Source of the DNA: XYA12-FULL-58-9 sp001798605
GTDB lineage: Bacteria > Myxococcota > XYA12-FULL-58-9
Length of the DNA: 36,034 nucleotides
Direction of reading: 5' to 3'
Assembly: GCA_036736205.1 (NCBI GenBank)
Contig: DAINMX010000042.1
Span: 1 to 36,034 of the forward strand
Positions 1 through 8,762 of the stretch are shown in pieces (the first letter of the stretch is position 1; each line of letters starts with the position of its first letter). The translations under genes and the position numbers were made by a program. The notes under the pieces were generated by a model. That model was not told where the DNA came from, did no database searches, and worked only from the letters and a program-made list of their open reading frames with translations.

Positions 1-1
1 C

Positions 2-1438
2 ATCGCCATGGGCCGGGGCATGACTTACTCGGCAGGTACGGTTCCAACCAACGGCGTTCAACCTCTCACCGCGTTCATTGAGGCGGTGTGTTTTTGGGTG
101 GTCGACGGTGATCGGACAGCTGCGCTGCAAATCCTCCTTCTCGTGTACACAGCAATCGGAGCTGGCACCGCTGTCCTCATTTATCACCTGGGCAAAGTTG
201 TGTTTCGCGACACCGCGTATGCCCAACGAGCGCCTCTGTTGGCCGCATCAGCGTGGTGGGCGAGTCCAGCCATCTTGTATCATTCGATGAACATGATGGA
301 GACGGGATTGTACGCCGCCTCGGTAGCCTTGGTCACGCTCCTCTTCGTGCGCAAGCACATTCTCGACAATGGAGCCTGGACCCTAGGGCAGGCTTTCGGC
401 CTTGGCACTTTGCTGGGTGTGACTTTTTGGGTGCGCAATGACGCGGTCTTCCTCATGTTCGCGGTTGGCGCGGCGCACCTCGCATTTTTCCATGGTGCGA
501 CTTTGCGCCGTCGATTGCTCGAGTGCCTGGTGATGGCTACGGGTTGCATCATGGTGAGCCTGCCGTGGCTCCTATACAGCGTCATTGGATTTGACAGTCT
601 GATGCCCATCAGCGGCCAATCACAAATGCAGGGCGGGAGCATCCCAGCCAACCTCATGACCCTCTGGCTCTCCCTGGCACACTACCTGACGCTCGCGACT
701 GCCTACAATTCGTCGATGAGTGGTGAAATACTCATCACCTCCATTGCCGCCATGGTTAGCATTGCCATCGGTATTCGGGTCGTTCGCCAACAATTCCCGA
801 CAGCAACGCTACTGAAAATGTCGCTCGTGCCGATTCTCTACGCTGCTGGCCTCATTATTTTTTACGTCTTCTTCTTCTCTGCTCCGTACTTCATATCCCG
901 CTATCTCTTCGCCCTTTCGCCGTTTGTGGTTTTGGCCACCGCCGCTGTTTGGCTGGCCGTATGGCAACGTTTGCCTCGCCTTGGGGGAACACGACTCGTA
1001 GTTCCCATTGGACTTCTCGTTTTGTTCTGCGGCGGAGGTCTCGGTCTCGGGTTCGCGCCACTGCCAGGGGCATTGTGGCAAGGTACCCACTGGGTCCTCA
1101 ATCACGTCGATGATCAACAATGGGTGGCGGCTTTTCAATCGGGAACCCTCGGATTCTTTCACGACCGTACTTTCAATTTGGATGGCAAGGTCGACCCTGC
1201 AGCCCTTGTGGCTCGGCGGGCGCATCGTCACCACGCGTATGTCTCGACACTGCCTGCGGTGTACATTGTCGACTGGCTGGACCTCGTCGATCAGTGGTGG
1301 ACCCAAGACTCAACCATCCGCGAGCAGTTCAAATGGATCCTCCGCGAGGAAACGGCAAACCTCGGCATCTTGCTGCGAGTGGAACCCAACACCGGTCCGA
1401 GTTCTCGAGATCGTCGATCATCTCCGGAAATTGATTGA
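2..1438 (+). CDS. GT39/ArnT-like polytopic membrane glycosyltransferase, C-terminal part (5' truncated by window edge)
   Basis: The frame is open from the first base, and the motif TNGVQPLTAF lies close to the window start. In dolichyl-phosphate-mannose/ArnT-type glycosyltransferases such a motif follows the first membrane segments, so the true start lies upstream. About eight or nine hydrophobic segments follow. The last ~100 residues form a soluble end with 'FNLDGKVDPAALVARR' and 'VYIVDWLD', as seen in bacterial GT39-like proteins that describe a lipid-linked sugar transferase with a periplasmic C-terminal domain. The likely role is transfer of a sugar from a polyprenyl-phosphate donor at the outer face of the inner membrane; donor and acceptor cannot be told. 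The catalytic acidic residue of the first periplasmic loop would be upstream of the window and is not seen. Confidence 0.75.
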   Translation: MAMGRGMTYSAGTVPTNGVQPLTAFIEAVCFWVVDGDRTAALQILLLVYTAIGAGTAVLIYHLGKVVFRDTAYAQRAPLLAASAWWASPAILYHSMNMMETGLYAASVALVTLLFVRKHILDNGAWTLGQAFGLGTLLGVTFWVRNDAVFLMFAVGAAHLAFFHGATLRRRLLECLVMATGCIMVSLPWLLYSVIGFDSLMPISGQSQMQGGSIPANLMTLWLSLAHYLTLATAYNSSMSGEILITSIAAMVSIAIGIRVVRQQFPTATLLKMSLVPILYAAGLIIFYVFFFSAPYFISRYLFALSPFVVLATAAVWLAVWQRLPRLGGTRLVVPIGLLVLFCGGGLGLGFAPLPGALWQGTHWVLNHVDDQQWVAAFQSGTLGFFHDRTFNLDGKVDPAALVARRAHRHHAYVSTLPAVYIVDWLDLVDQWWTQDSTIREQFKWILREETANLGILLRVEPNTGPSSRDRRSSPEID

Positions 1439-1439
1439 A

Positions 1440-2105
1440 GGTGCCAGTCCCGCTGCCGTTGCTCTCACGAGCAAGGCGGTCGTTGGCCATGCTCCATGGC
1501 TCTGCAGAACTCTCTGTGAAGGCGGCGGCGTGTATTCGGCACCGGTTACCTGCGAGTCAGCGCCCAACATGCTCACGATCGATGGTGTCAATACCGCCAT
1601 GGGCAGATTTCCAGACACAGGGTGGCTGACAATTGACAGCTTCGTCACCAACACGACTCTGACCGATGTCGAGCTCGATTCCTGCGTGACAGATTGGACC
1701 GGGGCCGAAGTGGTCATTCGCAAGAACCACTGGGTCATCGACAGATGCTCCATCACAGACCACACCGGCCAAACTTTAACCTACACGTCTCCGTCCATCT
1801 ATGATCACCACGCACTCAAGCAGTGCCGCGGCGAACCGTCCGCTCCACGCGAAAAAAGCCAACCCCGGTGTGGCGAAACCCCGAGGGTAGGTGAAGATTG
1901 GGGCTCCCTCGTGACGAGGCCCGCGTATCCTGTCATAACAGCGACAAGCCTCCAAAGACGCTTCTTGCCGTTGCGGCGCAACATCGGTGTGTCGGTATCG
2001 CCGCCCGAAGCGTCACACCCATGTGACACTGCGCCTCCGGGCGGAGGGAATCATCATCAATACAGGACGTTACCAATCATCGGTCCTGGCACGGCTTCTG
2101 CTTAG
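1440..2105 (+). pseudogene. Possible remnant of a right-handed beta-helix surface protein
   Basis: This 700-bp stretch between the glycosyltransferase and the serpin has no gene with a good start. One frame is open through it and, from about 1550 to 1830, reads like two or three coils of a parallel beta-helix: 'LTIDSFVTNTTLTDVELDSC', 'VVIRKNHWVIDRCSITDHTG'. Alternating hydrophobic/polar residues with a recurring I-D-x-C pattern are typical of pectate-lyase-like or polymorphic surface proteins. After about 1830 the residues become Arg/Pro-rich and look non-coding. No ribosome binding site or start codon is convincing. It may be a decayed fragment, or chance in GC-rich DNA. Confidence 0.3.
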
Positions 2106-2143
2106 GGTTGATGCAATCGTTACCACTTCACAGGAGAGATGAG

Positions 2144-3448
2144 ATGAAGCCTGCTGTTTGTCTATTACCGTTGTTTCTCTTAGTCGCCGCGTGCGGCACT
2201 GAAAATGATCCGAGCTCGCCTGCCTCTGAAACAACAGAGAAGCAATACGGCGAGGTGGTTCGATCCAGCGAGTTGCGCAACCTTTCCCCTGATGTGACCG
2301 CAACGGATCTCGGTATCCTCGTTGCCGGCAATCGCAATTTCGCTGTCGATCTCTATCACGAGCTTATCCTGTCGGAGGGGGGCAACCTGTTCTTCTCGCC
2401 CCAGAGCGTTTCGCAGGCCCTCGCCATGACCTTCGCCGGTGCCCGCCTCGACACCGAAGCGCAGATGGCGTCGACTTTGAGCTTCGACCTCGACCAAGAC
2501 AACCTGCACCCTACGTTCAACGCACTCGATTTGGCCTTGCAGGACAGGGGCCGCGGTGCCCAAGGGGCAGACGGCGAAGGTTTCCGCCTGCACACAGCCA
2601 ATTCGATTTGGGGTCAAACCGGTTACGGCTTCGTCGAGGCATTTCTCGATACGTTGGCCATCAACTACGACGCGGGTTTGCGGTTGCTCGACTTCGTCCT
2701 TGAGCCCGATCCATCGCGGCTCATCATCAATGAGTGGGTGAGCGACCAGACCGAGGGCAAGATCCCAAACCTTCTCGAAGAAGGCACCGTCGGTTCAGAT
2801 ACCCGCCTGGTTCTCACCAACGCCATCTATTTCAATGCTGCCTGGGACAGCGTGTTCCCCGAAGAGCTGAGTCGCACAGGCACCTTCGACCTTCTCGATG
2901 GCAACAGCGTCAACGCACCCATGATGACCAATGTCGAATCGTACCCCTACGCCACCGGTGACGGTTACGTCGCCGTGGAATTGCCCTATGACGGCGAGGA
3001 GCTGTCGATGTTGGTTATCATTCCTGACCTTGGCCGCTTCGATGAGTTCGAAGCCCTCATGGACTCAGACGTCATTGCCACCATTGAGGCGGACATGGCG
3101 CTGGAATCCTTGGCCCTGACGTTGCCCAAGTGGCGATTCGAAACCAAGGCATCTCTGCGCAGTCAGCTGCAGTCATTGGGTATGACCGACGCCTTCGAAA
3201 GGAACCTCGCCGATTTCAGCGGCATCAACGGCGGCACGGAACCGCTGTGGATTTCCGATGTCATTCATCAGGCGTGCATCGGAGTGAACGAGTACGGCAC
3301 CGAAGCGGCAGCGGCGACGGCGGTGATTTTGTCCGGAGGTGGCGGACCCGTCCCCGTTGCCGCCGACCGACCGTTCATTTTCGCCATCCGTGACAACCCC
3401 ACCGGTGCCTTGCTGTTTTTCGGCCGTGTGCTAAACCCCTTGGACTAG
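2144..3448 (+). CDS. Lipoprotein serpin (serine/cysteine protease inhibitor)
   Basis: 434 residues. The ATG at 2144 is chosen because AGGAGA lies six bases upstream and the protein then starts with a clean lipoprotein signal (LVAAC, lipid-modified Cys17). After a ~40-residue polar linker comes a full serpin fold (about 60-434): 'NLFFSPQSVSQALAMTFAGA' early, 'LVLTNAIYFNAAWD' in the middle, and 'DRPFIFAIRD' plus a C-terminal 'GALLFFGRV'. The reactive-centre hinge is GTEAAAATA (385-393), the inhibitory consensus with small residues at P12-P9. Counting as in alpha-1-antitrypsin puts a run of four glycines at P2-P2', so P1 is probably Gly. Known serpins trap proteases by inserting this loop after cleavage. 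Here the inhibitor would be held on a membrane, presumably guarding the cell surface from its own or foreign proteases. Confidence 0.93.
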   Translation: MKPAVCLLPLFLLVAACGTENDPSSPASETTEKQYGEVVRSSELRNLSPDVTATDLGILVAGNRNFAVDLYHELILSEGGNLFFSPQSVSQALAMTFAGARLDTEAQMASTLSFDLDQDNLHPTFNALDLALQDRGRGAQGADGEGFRLHTANSIWGQTGYGFVEAFLDTLAINYDAGLRLLDFVLEPDPSRLIINEWVSDQTEGKIPNLLEEGTVGSDTRLVLTNAIYFNAAWDSVFPEELSRTGTFDLLDGNSVNAPMMTNVESYPYATGDGYVAVELPYDGEELSMLVIIPDLGRFDEFEALMDSDVIATIEADMALESLALTLPKWRFETKASLRSQLQSLGMTDAFERNLADFSGINGGTEPLWISDVIHQACIGVNEYGTEAAAATAVILSGGGGPVPVAADRPFIFAIRDNPTGALLFFGRVLNPLD

Positions 3449-3488
3449 AGTCGGTCAACGAGCACGAAGTGAAACAGTGAACAGAAGC

Positions 3489-4643
3489 ATGCTCACAGTT
3501 CGAAACCGAAACCGAAACCGAAACCGAAACCCGATCTGCGCCGCCGCCAGTTATGCCGCGGCACCTGGCCGCAGGGGGTTGGGGTCGGGACGGGTCTGGA
3601 GCCTGGTGTCTTTGTTGTCCGTGGCAATAGCCTGTGGCGATGAGGTCACCCGTGTCCAACTCGTTCTCACCCCCGACCCAGAGCTAGCCCCAAAGACAGA
3701 AGTGGCGGCGCAGGTGGGGTTTATTCGGGTGGTGGTGGATTCTGCCGATGGGCTTTTGGGGGTCGAGCACGCTGGCGTGAGAACTCAACAAGGCATCGCC
3801 ATTGATTGGGACGACGACGGTGCGCTCGAGGTGCTATTCGATGTCACACTCTCGTCCACGGAGCTGCGCGCACTGGAAATCGGGTTGACGCAGAACGCCG
3901 ACAGGGAGCTCACCTATCGGGTGTTGGGTTACGCGAGTGCCATGGACCCCGACAGGGGCATTGACGCCATTGCATTGGGTGGCATCACCGCGAGTTGCCC
4001 GACGGGAGAAGAGTGCAAGCTCGGCACACCCTTCAACCTGCGCGCCGACGCCCGTCGCCCGAAGGTCGTGCTGGTATTGCCGCCTGACGGTGCCACGCAA
4101 GTACCGGCCAATCTTGCGGCAGTGACTGTCATGTTCTCGACGACCCTTGATGCCACCACCCTCGATTCCAGGGCTCGACTGGTGGGTCCTGGTGGCACGA
4201 TCGCGACCACTTCCACTCTCGAAGCTTTGGTCTACGCCACCGCCGACGGTTCTGAGGAACGACGCAGCCTGCTCACCCTCGGGTTCCACGACCCCCTCGA
4301 TAACGGCGATCACTGGATCGAAATTGACACGGGTGTGTTGAGTCAGGGGGGCCGGCGTTTTGACCAGAATCCGACAACCTCGGCGGAAGATGGTTTTGTC
4401 AGTCGGTTTTTCTACCAACAGGAGAGTGGCGGTGGCCTCGGGTGTGATGGTTGCCCACCCGGCTACGCATGCGCACCCGACGGCACCAACCACTGCATGC
4501 CCGTCATCGATTGCAGTCTCGGTTGCTTGGCTGGTTCTGTTTGTGACACGTCCCGCGGTGCGTGTATCGATGACTGCAGGTCGTTTGGTCTGTGCGTCGA
4601 TCCCATGCTCGATTGCAATGAGAGCTCAGGCCTTTGCCAATGA
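3489..4643 (+). CDS. Lipoprotein with SbsA-type Ig-like domain and cysteine-rich C-terminus
   Basis: 384 residues from ATG 3489; GTG 3477 is an in-frame alternative and neither has a clear ribosome binding site. The N-terminus is odd: (Arg-Asn)x5 encoded by a perfect hexanucleotide repeat precedes a hydrophobic stretch ending in SVAIAC, a lipobox. Residues about 180-310 resemble the SbsA Ig-like (Big_5) domain: 'PPDGATQVPANLAAVTVMFS' is the typical opening. The last ~60 residues are cysteine-rich with EGF-like spacing (C-x2-C-x4-C). The start lies 40 bp after the serpin stop, so the two may be co-transcribed. The likely role is a surface or periplasmic structural or binding protein; no enzyme motif is visible. 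Confidence 0.8.
   Translation: MLTVRNRNRNRNRNPICAAASYAAAPGRRGLGSGRVWSLVSLLSVAIACGDEVTRVQLVLTPDPELAPKTEVAAQVGFIRVVVDSADGLLGVEHAGVRTQQGIAIDWDDDGALEVLFDVTLSSTELRALEIGLTQNADRELTYRVLGYASAMDPDRGIDAIALGGITASCPTGEECKLGTPFNLRADARRPKVVLVLPPDGATQVPANLAAVTVMFSTTLDATTLDSRARLVGPGGTIATTSTLEALVYATADGSEERRSLLTLGFHDPLDNGDHWIEIDTGVLSQGGRRFDQNPTTSAEDGFVSRFFYQQESGGGLGCDGCPPGYACAPDGTNHCMPVIDCSLGCLAGSVCDTSRGACIDDCRSFGLCVDPMLDCNESSGLCQ
3501..3530 (+). repeat. Hexanucleotide microsatellite (CGAAAC)x5
   Basis: Five perfect copies of CGAAAC lie within the first codons of the Ig-like lipoprotein gene and encode Arg-Asn repeats. Copy-number change would keep the frame but alter the charge of the signal-peptide n-region. 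Confidence 0.97.
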
Positions 4644-4673
4644 CGACCGTCTGCTGTCGGCACGCGAGCGCTA

Positions 4674-6491
4674 TCAATCTGTCCAAAGGAAAGAGCGGGG
4701 ATCGATCATTGCCTTGGTGACGCGCACGCCGTCTGCGTGCACCACGAGGTCGATGGTCGCTCCATTCTTCTCAGCATCACGGCAAAATTTGCCCCAATCC
4801 TCGACCACGATGGAGAGCTCCATGCCGCGATTGCCCGGGTCGCGAAACATCTCGAACTTGTTCCCGGGCGTCCCTTGCTCATAGACCGTCCCCTTGGCGC
4901 TGCCGACGTTGGAATATTGGCGGATGGCGACTGTGAACCCACTCAGGTCGCCGCCTGGGGTCACCATCAGAGCTTGCCGGGGTGCAAACTTCATGGTCAG
5001 CTTGGCAGACTTGCCATCGTTTTCCTGCAGATGCTCCAACTCGTAGCTGAGTGGGACGGGCTGGCGTTTCCGGGTCAACCCAGCCTTCTTGGCGCTCTTG
5101 TTGAATTCATCGATATTCAGCTCGAACTCGCCGTCCACTTGGATGGGCTGGCCAAAGGCCATGTATTGGGGGCGTCCCTCGGGATCGTTGTACCTGCGCT
5201 TGTCTGACCTGAGGTCCTTAAGCACCAATTCTCTGATCGCGAAACTCTTGCTCGTTCTGGCCCCATTGACGTCGGTTCCGTACACCATCAAGGTGGTTCC
5301 CGCGACATTCGCCACTGGCAGCGAATCCACCGTGATGGTGCGAGCAGAGGTGCCTAACCCGGCCACTGAGTCTGTCGGGATCTTGTCAGTGCCATACTCC
5401 TGGTTGCCCACGCGATAGTTGGTTGAAGCGCCCGCGTTGACCACGAATTGGCTACCCACGTTGATCGAGAGCGACATGGTACTGTCTTCCCATGCGTGCG
5501 GCGCGAGACCCTGACCTTGCACGGTCAACTGTGTCGGGTCGTACTCGGGGCCGACGTTGTCGCGGGTGTTCTGCACTTGAAAACCGCGCAAGGTTTCGTA
5601 AATCTCTGGCCTCTCCCCTGTGTAGTCAGGCACGAAATCGGTGGGCACATCCGCCACGCGTTGGTTGTTTTCAAGGACGTATTGGCCGTCGGCCATCTTT
5701 GCCGGCCAGGTGTAGATGTGGTTCTCAAACACTGGCCGAAGTTGTTGGTCGATGTCGAGCTTCTCAAGCTCATACCTGAGACCCGTGGTCTTCGACTTGT
5801 TGGACTCGATCTTGTACGACTGCACCCCGACCCCATCTCCACCGCGGAAGTCCTCTGGATTCCCCTCCACCACAAAGACGAAGTCTTCATTCTTCTTCAC
5901 CCACTGAATGTCCTTGTTGACGCTGAGGGCTTTTTCGGCACCCTTCTCACCGCGCAGCATGCGTTTGGCTGCCTTGATGAGGTCCTCGGGAGCACAGCCG
6001 GGCTTTCTGCGCATCACGACCTTGATGATCTCGTGTTTCGCGTTTCGGATCACATCGACGTCGCTCTTCGAGCCCATCATCAACTGAAAGACGAGGGGGT
6101 CCTTTGCGCGTACAGGATTCGCCTGCTCGGTCGTGTGAACCACGGTAATGACCTTCAACGAGCCATCCACGATGGTTGAGCCAGGACTGCACGGATCGTC
6201 GATCCGCGCGGAGCCTGCAATGATCTGTTTGTAGTCGAGTTTGTTCAACCCCCACTTTTCGCGCTCAGAGGTGTCGCGACTCGCCAAGAACTCGACCAGG
6301 TCTACGGTGTCGAGCTTGGCTTTGTTCTGGGTGAGGGCCCAACCAGCGAGCTTTTGCTGCAGCAGCTCGGTCGACTTGAGGCTGGGCGACTTCTTCTGCA
6401 ATGCAGCGAATGCGTCCTGCGCTCCCTTGGTGAGCATGTCCGCGGGGTTGGTGTGTTTCACGGCAGTTACATGGGTTTCGAAGGCGCACAT
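4674..6491 (-). CDS. Unrecognised 605-residue cytoplasmic protein
   Basis: The ATG at 6491 is preceded by AGGAG eight bases upstream, so the start is well supported. There is no signal peptide and no membrane segment. The first ~200 residues are helical and Lys/Glu-rich ('LIKAAKRMLRGEKGAEKAL'). From about 210 onwards the composition is beta-rich with many Asp, Asn and Gly residues ('STMSLSINVGSQFVVNAGAS', 'TITVDSLPVANVAGTTLMVY'), suggesting several beta-sandwich units. I recognise no family. It runs convergent to the preceding lipoprotein gene, with only 30 bp between stop codons. The lack of an export signal beside so many lipoproteins is notable: it could be cytoplasmic or leave by a signal-less secretion route, which is speculation. 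Confidence 0.8.
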   Translation of the reverse strand: MCAFETHVTAVKHTNPADMLTKGAQDAFAALQKKSPSLKSTELLQQKLAGWALTQNKAKLDTVDLVEFLASRDTSEREKWGLNKLDYKQIIAGSARIDDPCSPGSTIVDGSLKVITVVHTTEQANPVRAKDPLVFQLMMGSKSDVDVIRNAKHEIIKVVMRRKPGCAPEDLIKAAKRMLRGEKGAEKALSVNKDIQWVKKNEDFVFVVEGNPEDFRGGDGVGVQSYKIESNKSKTTGLRYELEKLDIDQQLRPVFENHIYTWPAKMADGQYVLENNQRVADVPTDFVPDYTGERPEIYETLRGFQVQNTRDNVGPEYDPTQLTVQGQGLAPHAWEDSTMSLSINVGSQFVVNAGASTNYRVGNQEYGTDKIPTDSVAGLGTSARTITVDSLPVANVAGTTLMVYGTDVNGARTSKSFAIRELVLKDLRSDKRRYNDPEGRPQYMAFGQPIQVDGEFELNIDEFNKSAKKAGLTRKRQPVPLSYELEHLQENDGKSAKLTMKFAPRQALMVTPGGDLSGFTVAIRQYSNVGSAKGTVYEQGTPGNKFEMFRDPGNRGMELSIVVEDWGKFCRDAEKNGATIDLVVHADGVRVTKAMIDPRSFLWTD

Positions 6492-6580
6492 TGTATTTTC
6501 TCCTAGCTCGTGGGTTCATCCGTCAGAGTTGCAGCTAGTATCGACCCGTGGGTTTGACCGGTTGCGCCTTGAAAGTGGAC

Positions 6581-6602
6581 ACAAGTGACATATGTCCCTT
6601 GT
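6581..6602. promoter_or_regulatory. 22-bp inverted repeat (candidate operator)
   Basis: The arms are ACAAGTGACAT and ATGTCCCTTGT, complementary at 10 of 11 positions, with a perfect core GACATATGTC at 6587-6596. It lies about 90 bp upstream of the 605-residue gene on the minus strand and just before the scaffold gap. A dimeric repressor site is the simplest reading; no regulator gene is next to it. Confidence 0.4.
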
Positions 6603-6619
6603 CTGCTGTTTTTCTCTGC

Positions 6620-6719
6620 NNNNNNNNNNNNNNNNNNNNNNNNNNNNNNNNNNNNNNNNNNNNNNNNNNNNNNNNNNNNNNNNNNNNNNNNNNNNNNNNN
6701 NNNNNNNNNNNNNNNNNNN
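6620..6719. other. Assembly gap (100 N)
   Basis: Exactly 100 N, the conventional placeholder for a scaffold join of unknown length. It cuts off the 3' end of the SRCR lipoprotein gene. The true distance and any genes inside are unknown, so frames must not be joined across it. Confidence 0.99.
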
Positions 6720-8535
6720 TGCAGTTATAAACATCTTGGCCCGCGATGTCGCAGTCTGGGTCGTAGGCACCACAATTGCAATCACAACCATCGAGGGCAT
6801 TGTAGTACGAGGTGTTACAGACCCAACTCACCGGAGGCCCCACGACGTCGGGTTCGTTGCACACAATGTACATGAGGGCCGCGCAATCGTAGGGATACAT
6901 GACGCAGTCGGCGACGCGAGCTTCCGTGCCGTTACAACCGGCGTGTACGTACCAAGGGCCGACCCAGGGGGTTTGTTCGTTGATGCTGGCGAGTGTGGAG
7001 CCAAAAAGCTCACGGCAGACGACCGCCGCGGTGTTTGCGGAGTAGCACAAATCGATAGCCTCCCCGCTGAGCACCACCTTGGGCATCCCCGTTCGGACGG
7101 CAGGATCGTCACCGAGGAGGGTGTCCCCGACCTCAAAGCAGAAGGTTTCGAGGCACGTTTGGGTCCCCGGGCAGGTGCCGCTGCTGCCGCAGCTGCAATT
7201 CCCGTGATAGCAGGAGTCTCCCTCCGAGCAGGCGATGCCACAACCGCCGCAGTGGTTGTCGTCGTATTCCGGTTCGACGCAGCCGACGCTAGGGCATTCC
7301 ATCTCGTCGGCGGGACACTCACAGGTTCCGTTATTGCACCAGGCACCGGGCACACAGTCGTTCCCGCATGTGCCGCAGTTTTCCACGTCGCCGTCGAGGT
7401 TGACACAACCTAGCACTGGGCAAACGGTTTCACTGGAGTCCGTACACTTACAGGTCCCGACGTCGCACCAAGCGCCGCTGCCGCAGACGTTGCTGCAGGC
7501 GCCGCAGTGGTTGACGTTGGCTTGAAGGTCAACGCAACTCCCCGAGCAACGAGAGAATCCGCAGGCCCCGCTGCAGGCGGGGTCTCCCCCGCAGGTGAGG
7601 GTGACGATGGCTTGCGCACTCGCCTGGTGCCCCCCCTGATCGTGAAAGATCGCCCTGAAGTTCCGCGCATCTGAGGTCAGAAATTCGATGGTCCGCGCCT
7701 GATGGATGGCCGCCCAGCTCACCGTGATGGTGTAGGAGCTGACGGCGGTTGCGGTGAAGGCCCCATAGGTGTTGCCGCTGGTAGTGTCGACGAGGGTGCC
7801 CCCGATCACATCGGCGACGCCATCGGGGTCGGTCACCACGGCGGTGAAAATCACCGACTCCCCTTGGGTGATGGAGCTCGTGTTGGCGTTGAAAGAAACA
7901 ATGGTGGGCCCGTTGGGATCGTTGACCCCGATGCACAGGCCACTGTCGTCGCAGTCTTCATTCGCACCACATCCCGGAGCGCACGTTCCACCGCAGCCGT
8001 TGGGACCGCAGACCTTGCCAGTACAATCGGGTACACACGTGTTACCTGTGCAACCAGTGGTCACAAAACCCGTGCATGCATCGTTGCACAGCAGTGTTCC
8101 TGTACCCCGCCCCAAGCTCGTGCAGGTCTGACCGTTGAGGTCGGCACCGTCACATAACTCCGGCGTTTGCACACCATTGTTGGTGCACGTCGACGGGGCG
8201 TCACATCCCGTGAAATCGAAGGCCAAACAGTTGCCGCTGCATGCCAATGTACCGCCCGTGAACCCCGCAAGGATGCAGGTCGCCTGTCCCAGGTTGACGC
8301 CGTCACACACCTCCCCCGGGTCGATGCGACCGTTGTGGCAGCCGGTTGTCGCGCCTGGGGAGGCGTACCTGACGGGCTCGTCGACGGTGTCACACCCGAG
8401 GGTGGCGGCAAAAAGGAACAGCGCCGCGAGCATGAGAGGTGCTTTGGACGCTTTCGACATGTCGAGCATTTCGACAGTGTCGCTGACTTTGCGACCGACA
8501 TCAGAATTCTTGAGAACGTCAGGGTTGACAAGCAT
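6720..8535 (-). CDS. Cysteine-rich lipoprotein with SRCR domain (3' end lost in gap)
   Basis: The start at 8535 has a strong GAGGAGG just upstream. About 605 residues are visible. The signal peptide is long and ends in FAATLGC (Cys48); a second ATG at 8460 would give a normal-length signal. In order: two repeats of the form 'GEVCDG-NL-x-TC-GGTLAC' (about 58-145); a 'CGPNGCGGTC' segment; an Ig-like beta domain (about 195-290); three Stig1-like repeats with 'NHCGACSNVCGSGAWC' spacing; then an SRCR-like domain ('VVCRELFGSTLASI', later 'AGCNGTEARVADC' and 'MYIVCNEP'). The visible end is the 'DGCDCNCGAYDPDCD' motif common in myxobacterial surface proteins. Scavenger-receptor domains are mainly animal ligand-binding modules. 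A surface binding or adhesion role is likely. Confidence 0.85.
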
Positions 8536-8616
8536 GGTGTCCTCCTCAGCTGACCGATGCAAAGCAAGTATTGCGCCAGTGCGCCACGTGCGACAACGGG
8601 CTGAATTTGAGCGAGT

Positions 8617-8645
8617 CTTATACACTCCCGTGGAATCCATGTCTC
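8617..8645 (-). promoter_or_regulatory. Candidate promoter of the SRCR lipoprotein gene
   Basis: On the minus strand a -10-like TATAAG (8617-8622) and a -35-like GAGACA (8640-8645) are 17 bp apart, about 80 bp before the start codon. The ten bases GTGTATAAGA recur exactly in front of the lipoprotein gene at 15494, which strengthens the -10 call. The -35 is weak. Confidence 0.35.
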
Positions 8646-8762
8646 TAGTTGGCGACATGCCGTGCAGCCCTGCGTGCCCTGCGTGAGACAAGCTAGCCCT
8701 GGCCTCCTCTTTGGGATACACCGCCCCGAAACCACTTGAGCCACTTGAGTGCAGGAGACGTC

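Noticed and set aside
5448..6179. Plus-strand open frame of 243 codons inside the 605-residue gene
   Set aside because: No ribosome binding site; composition typical of a complementary-strand shadow; the minus-strand gene has a good start.
6535..6619. Apparent continuation of the SRCR gene beyond the N gap
   Set aside because: The gap length is a placeholder, so the frame across it is meaningless; the 27 residues after it look non-coding.
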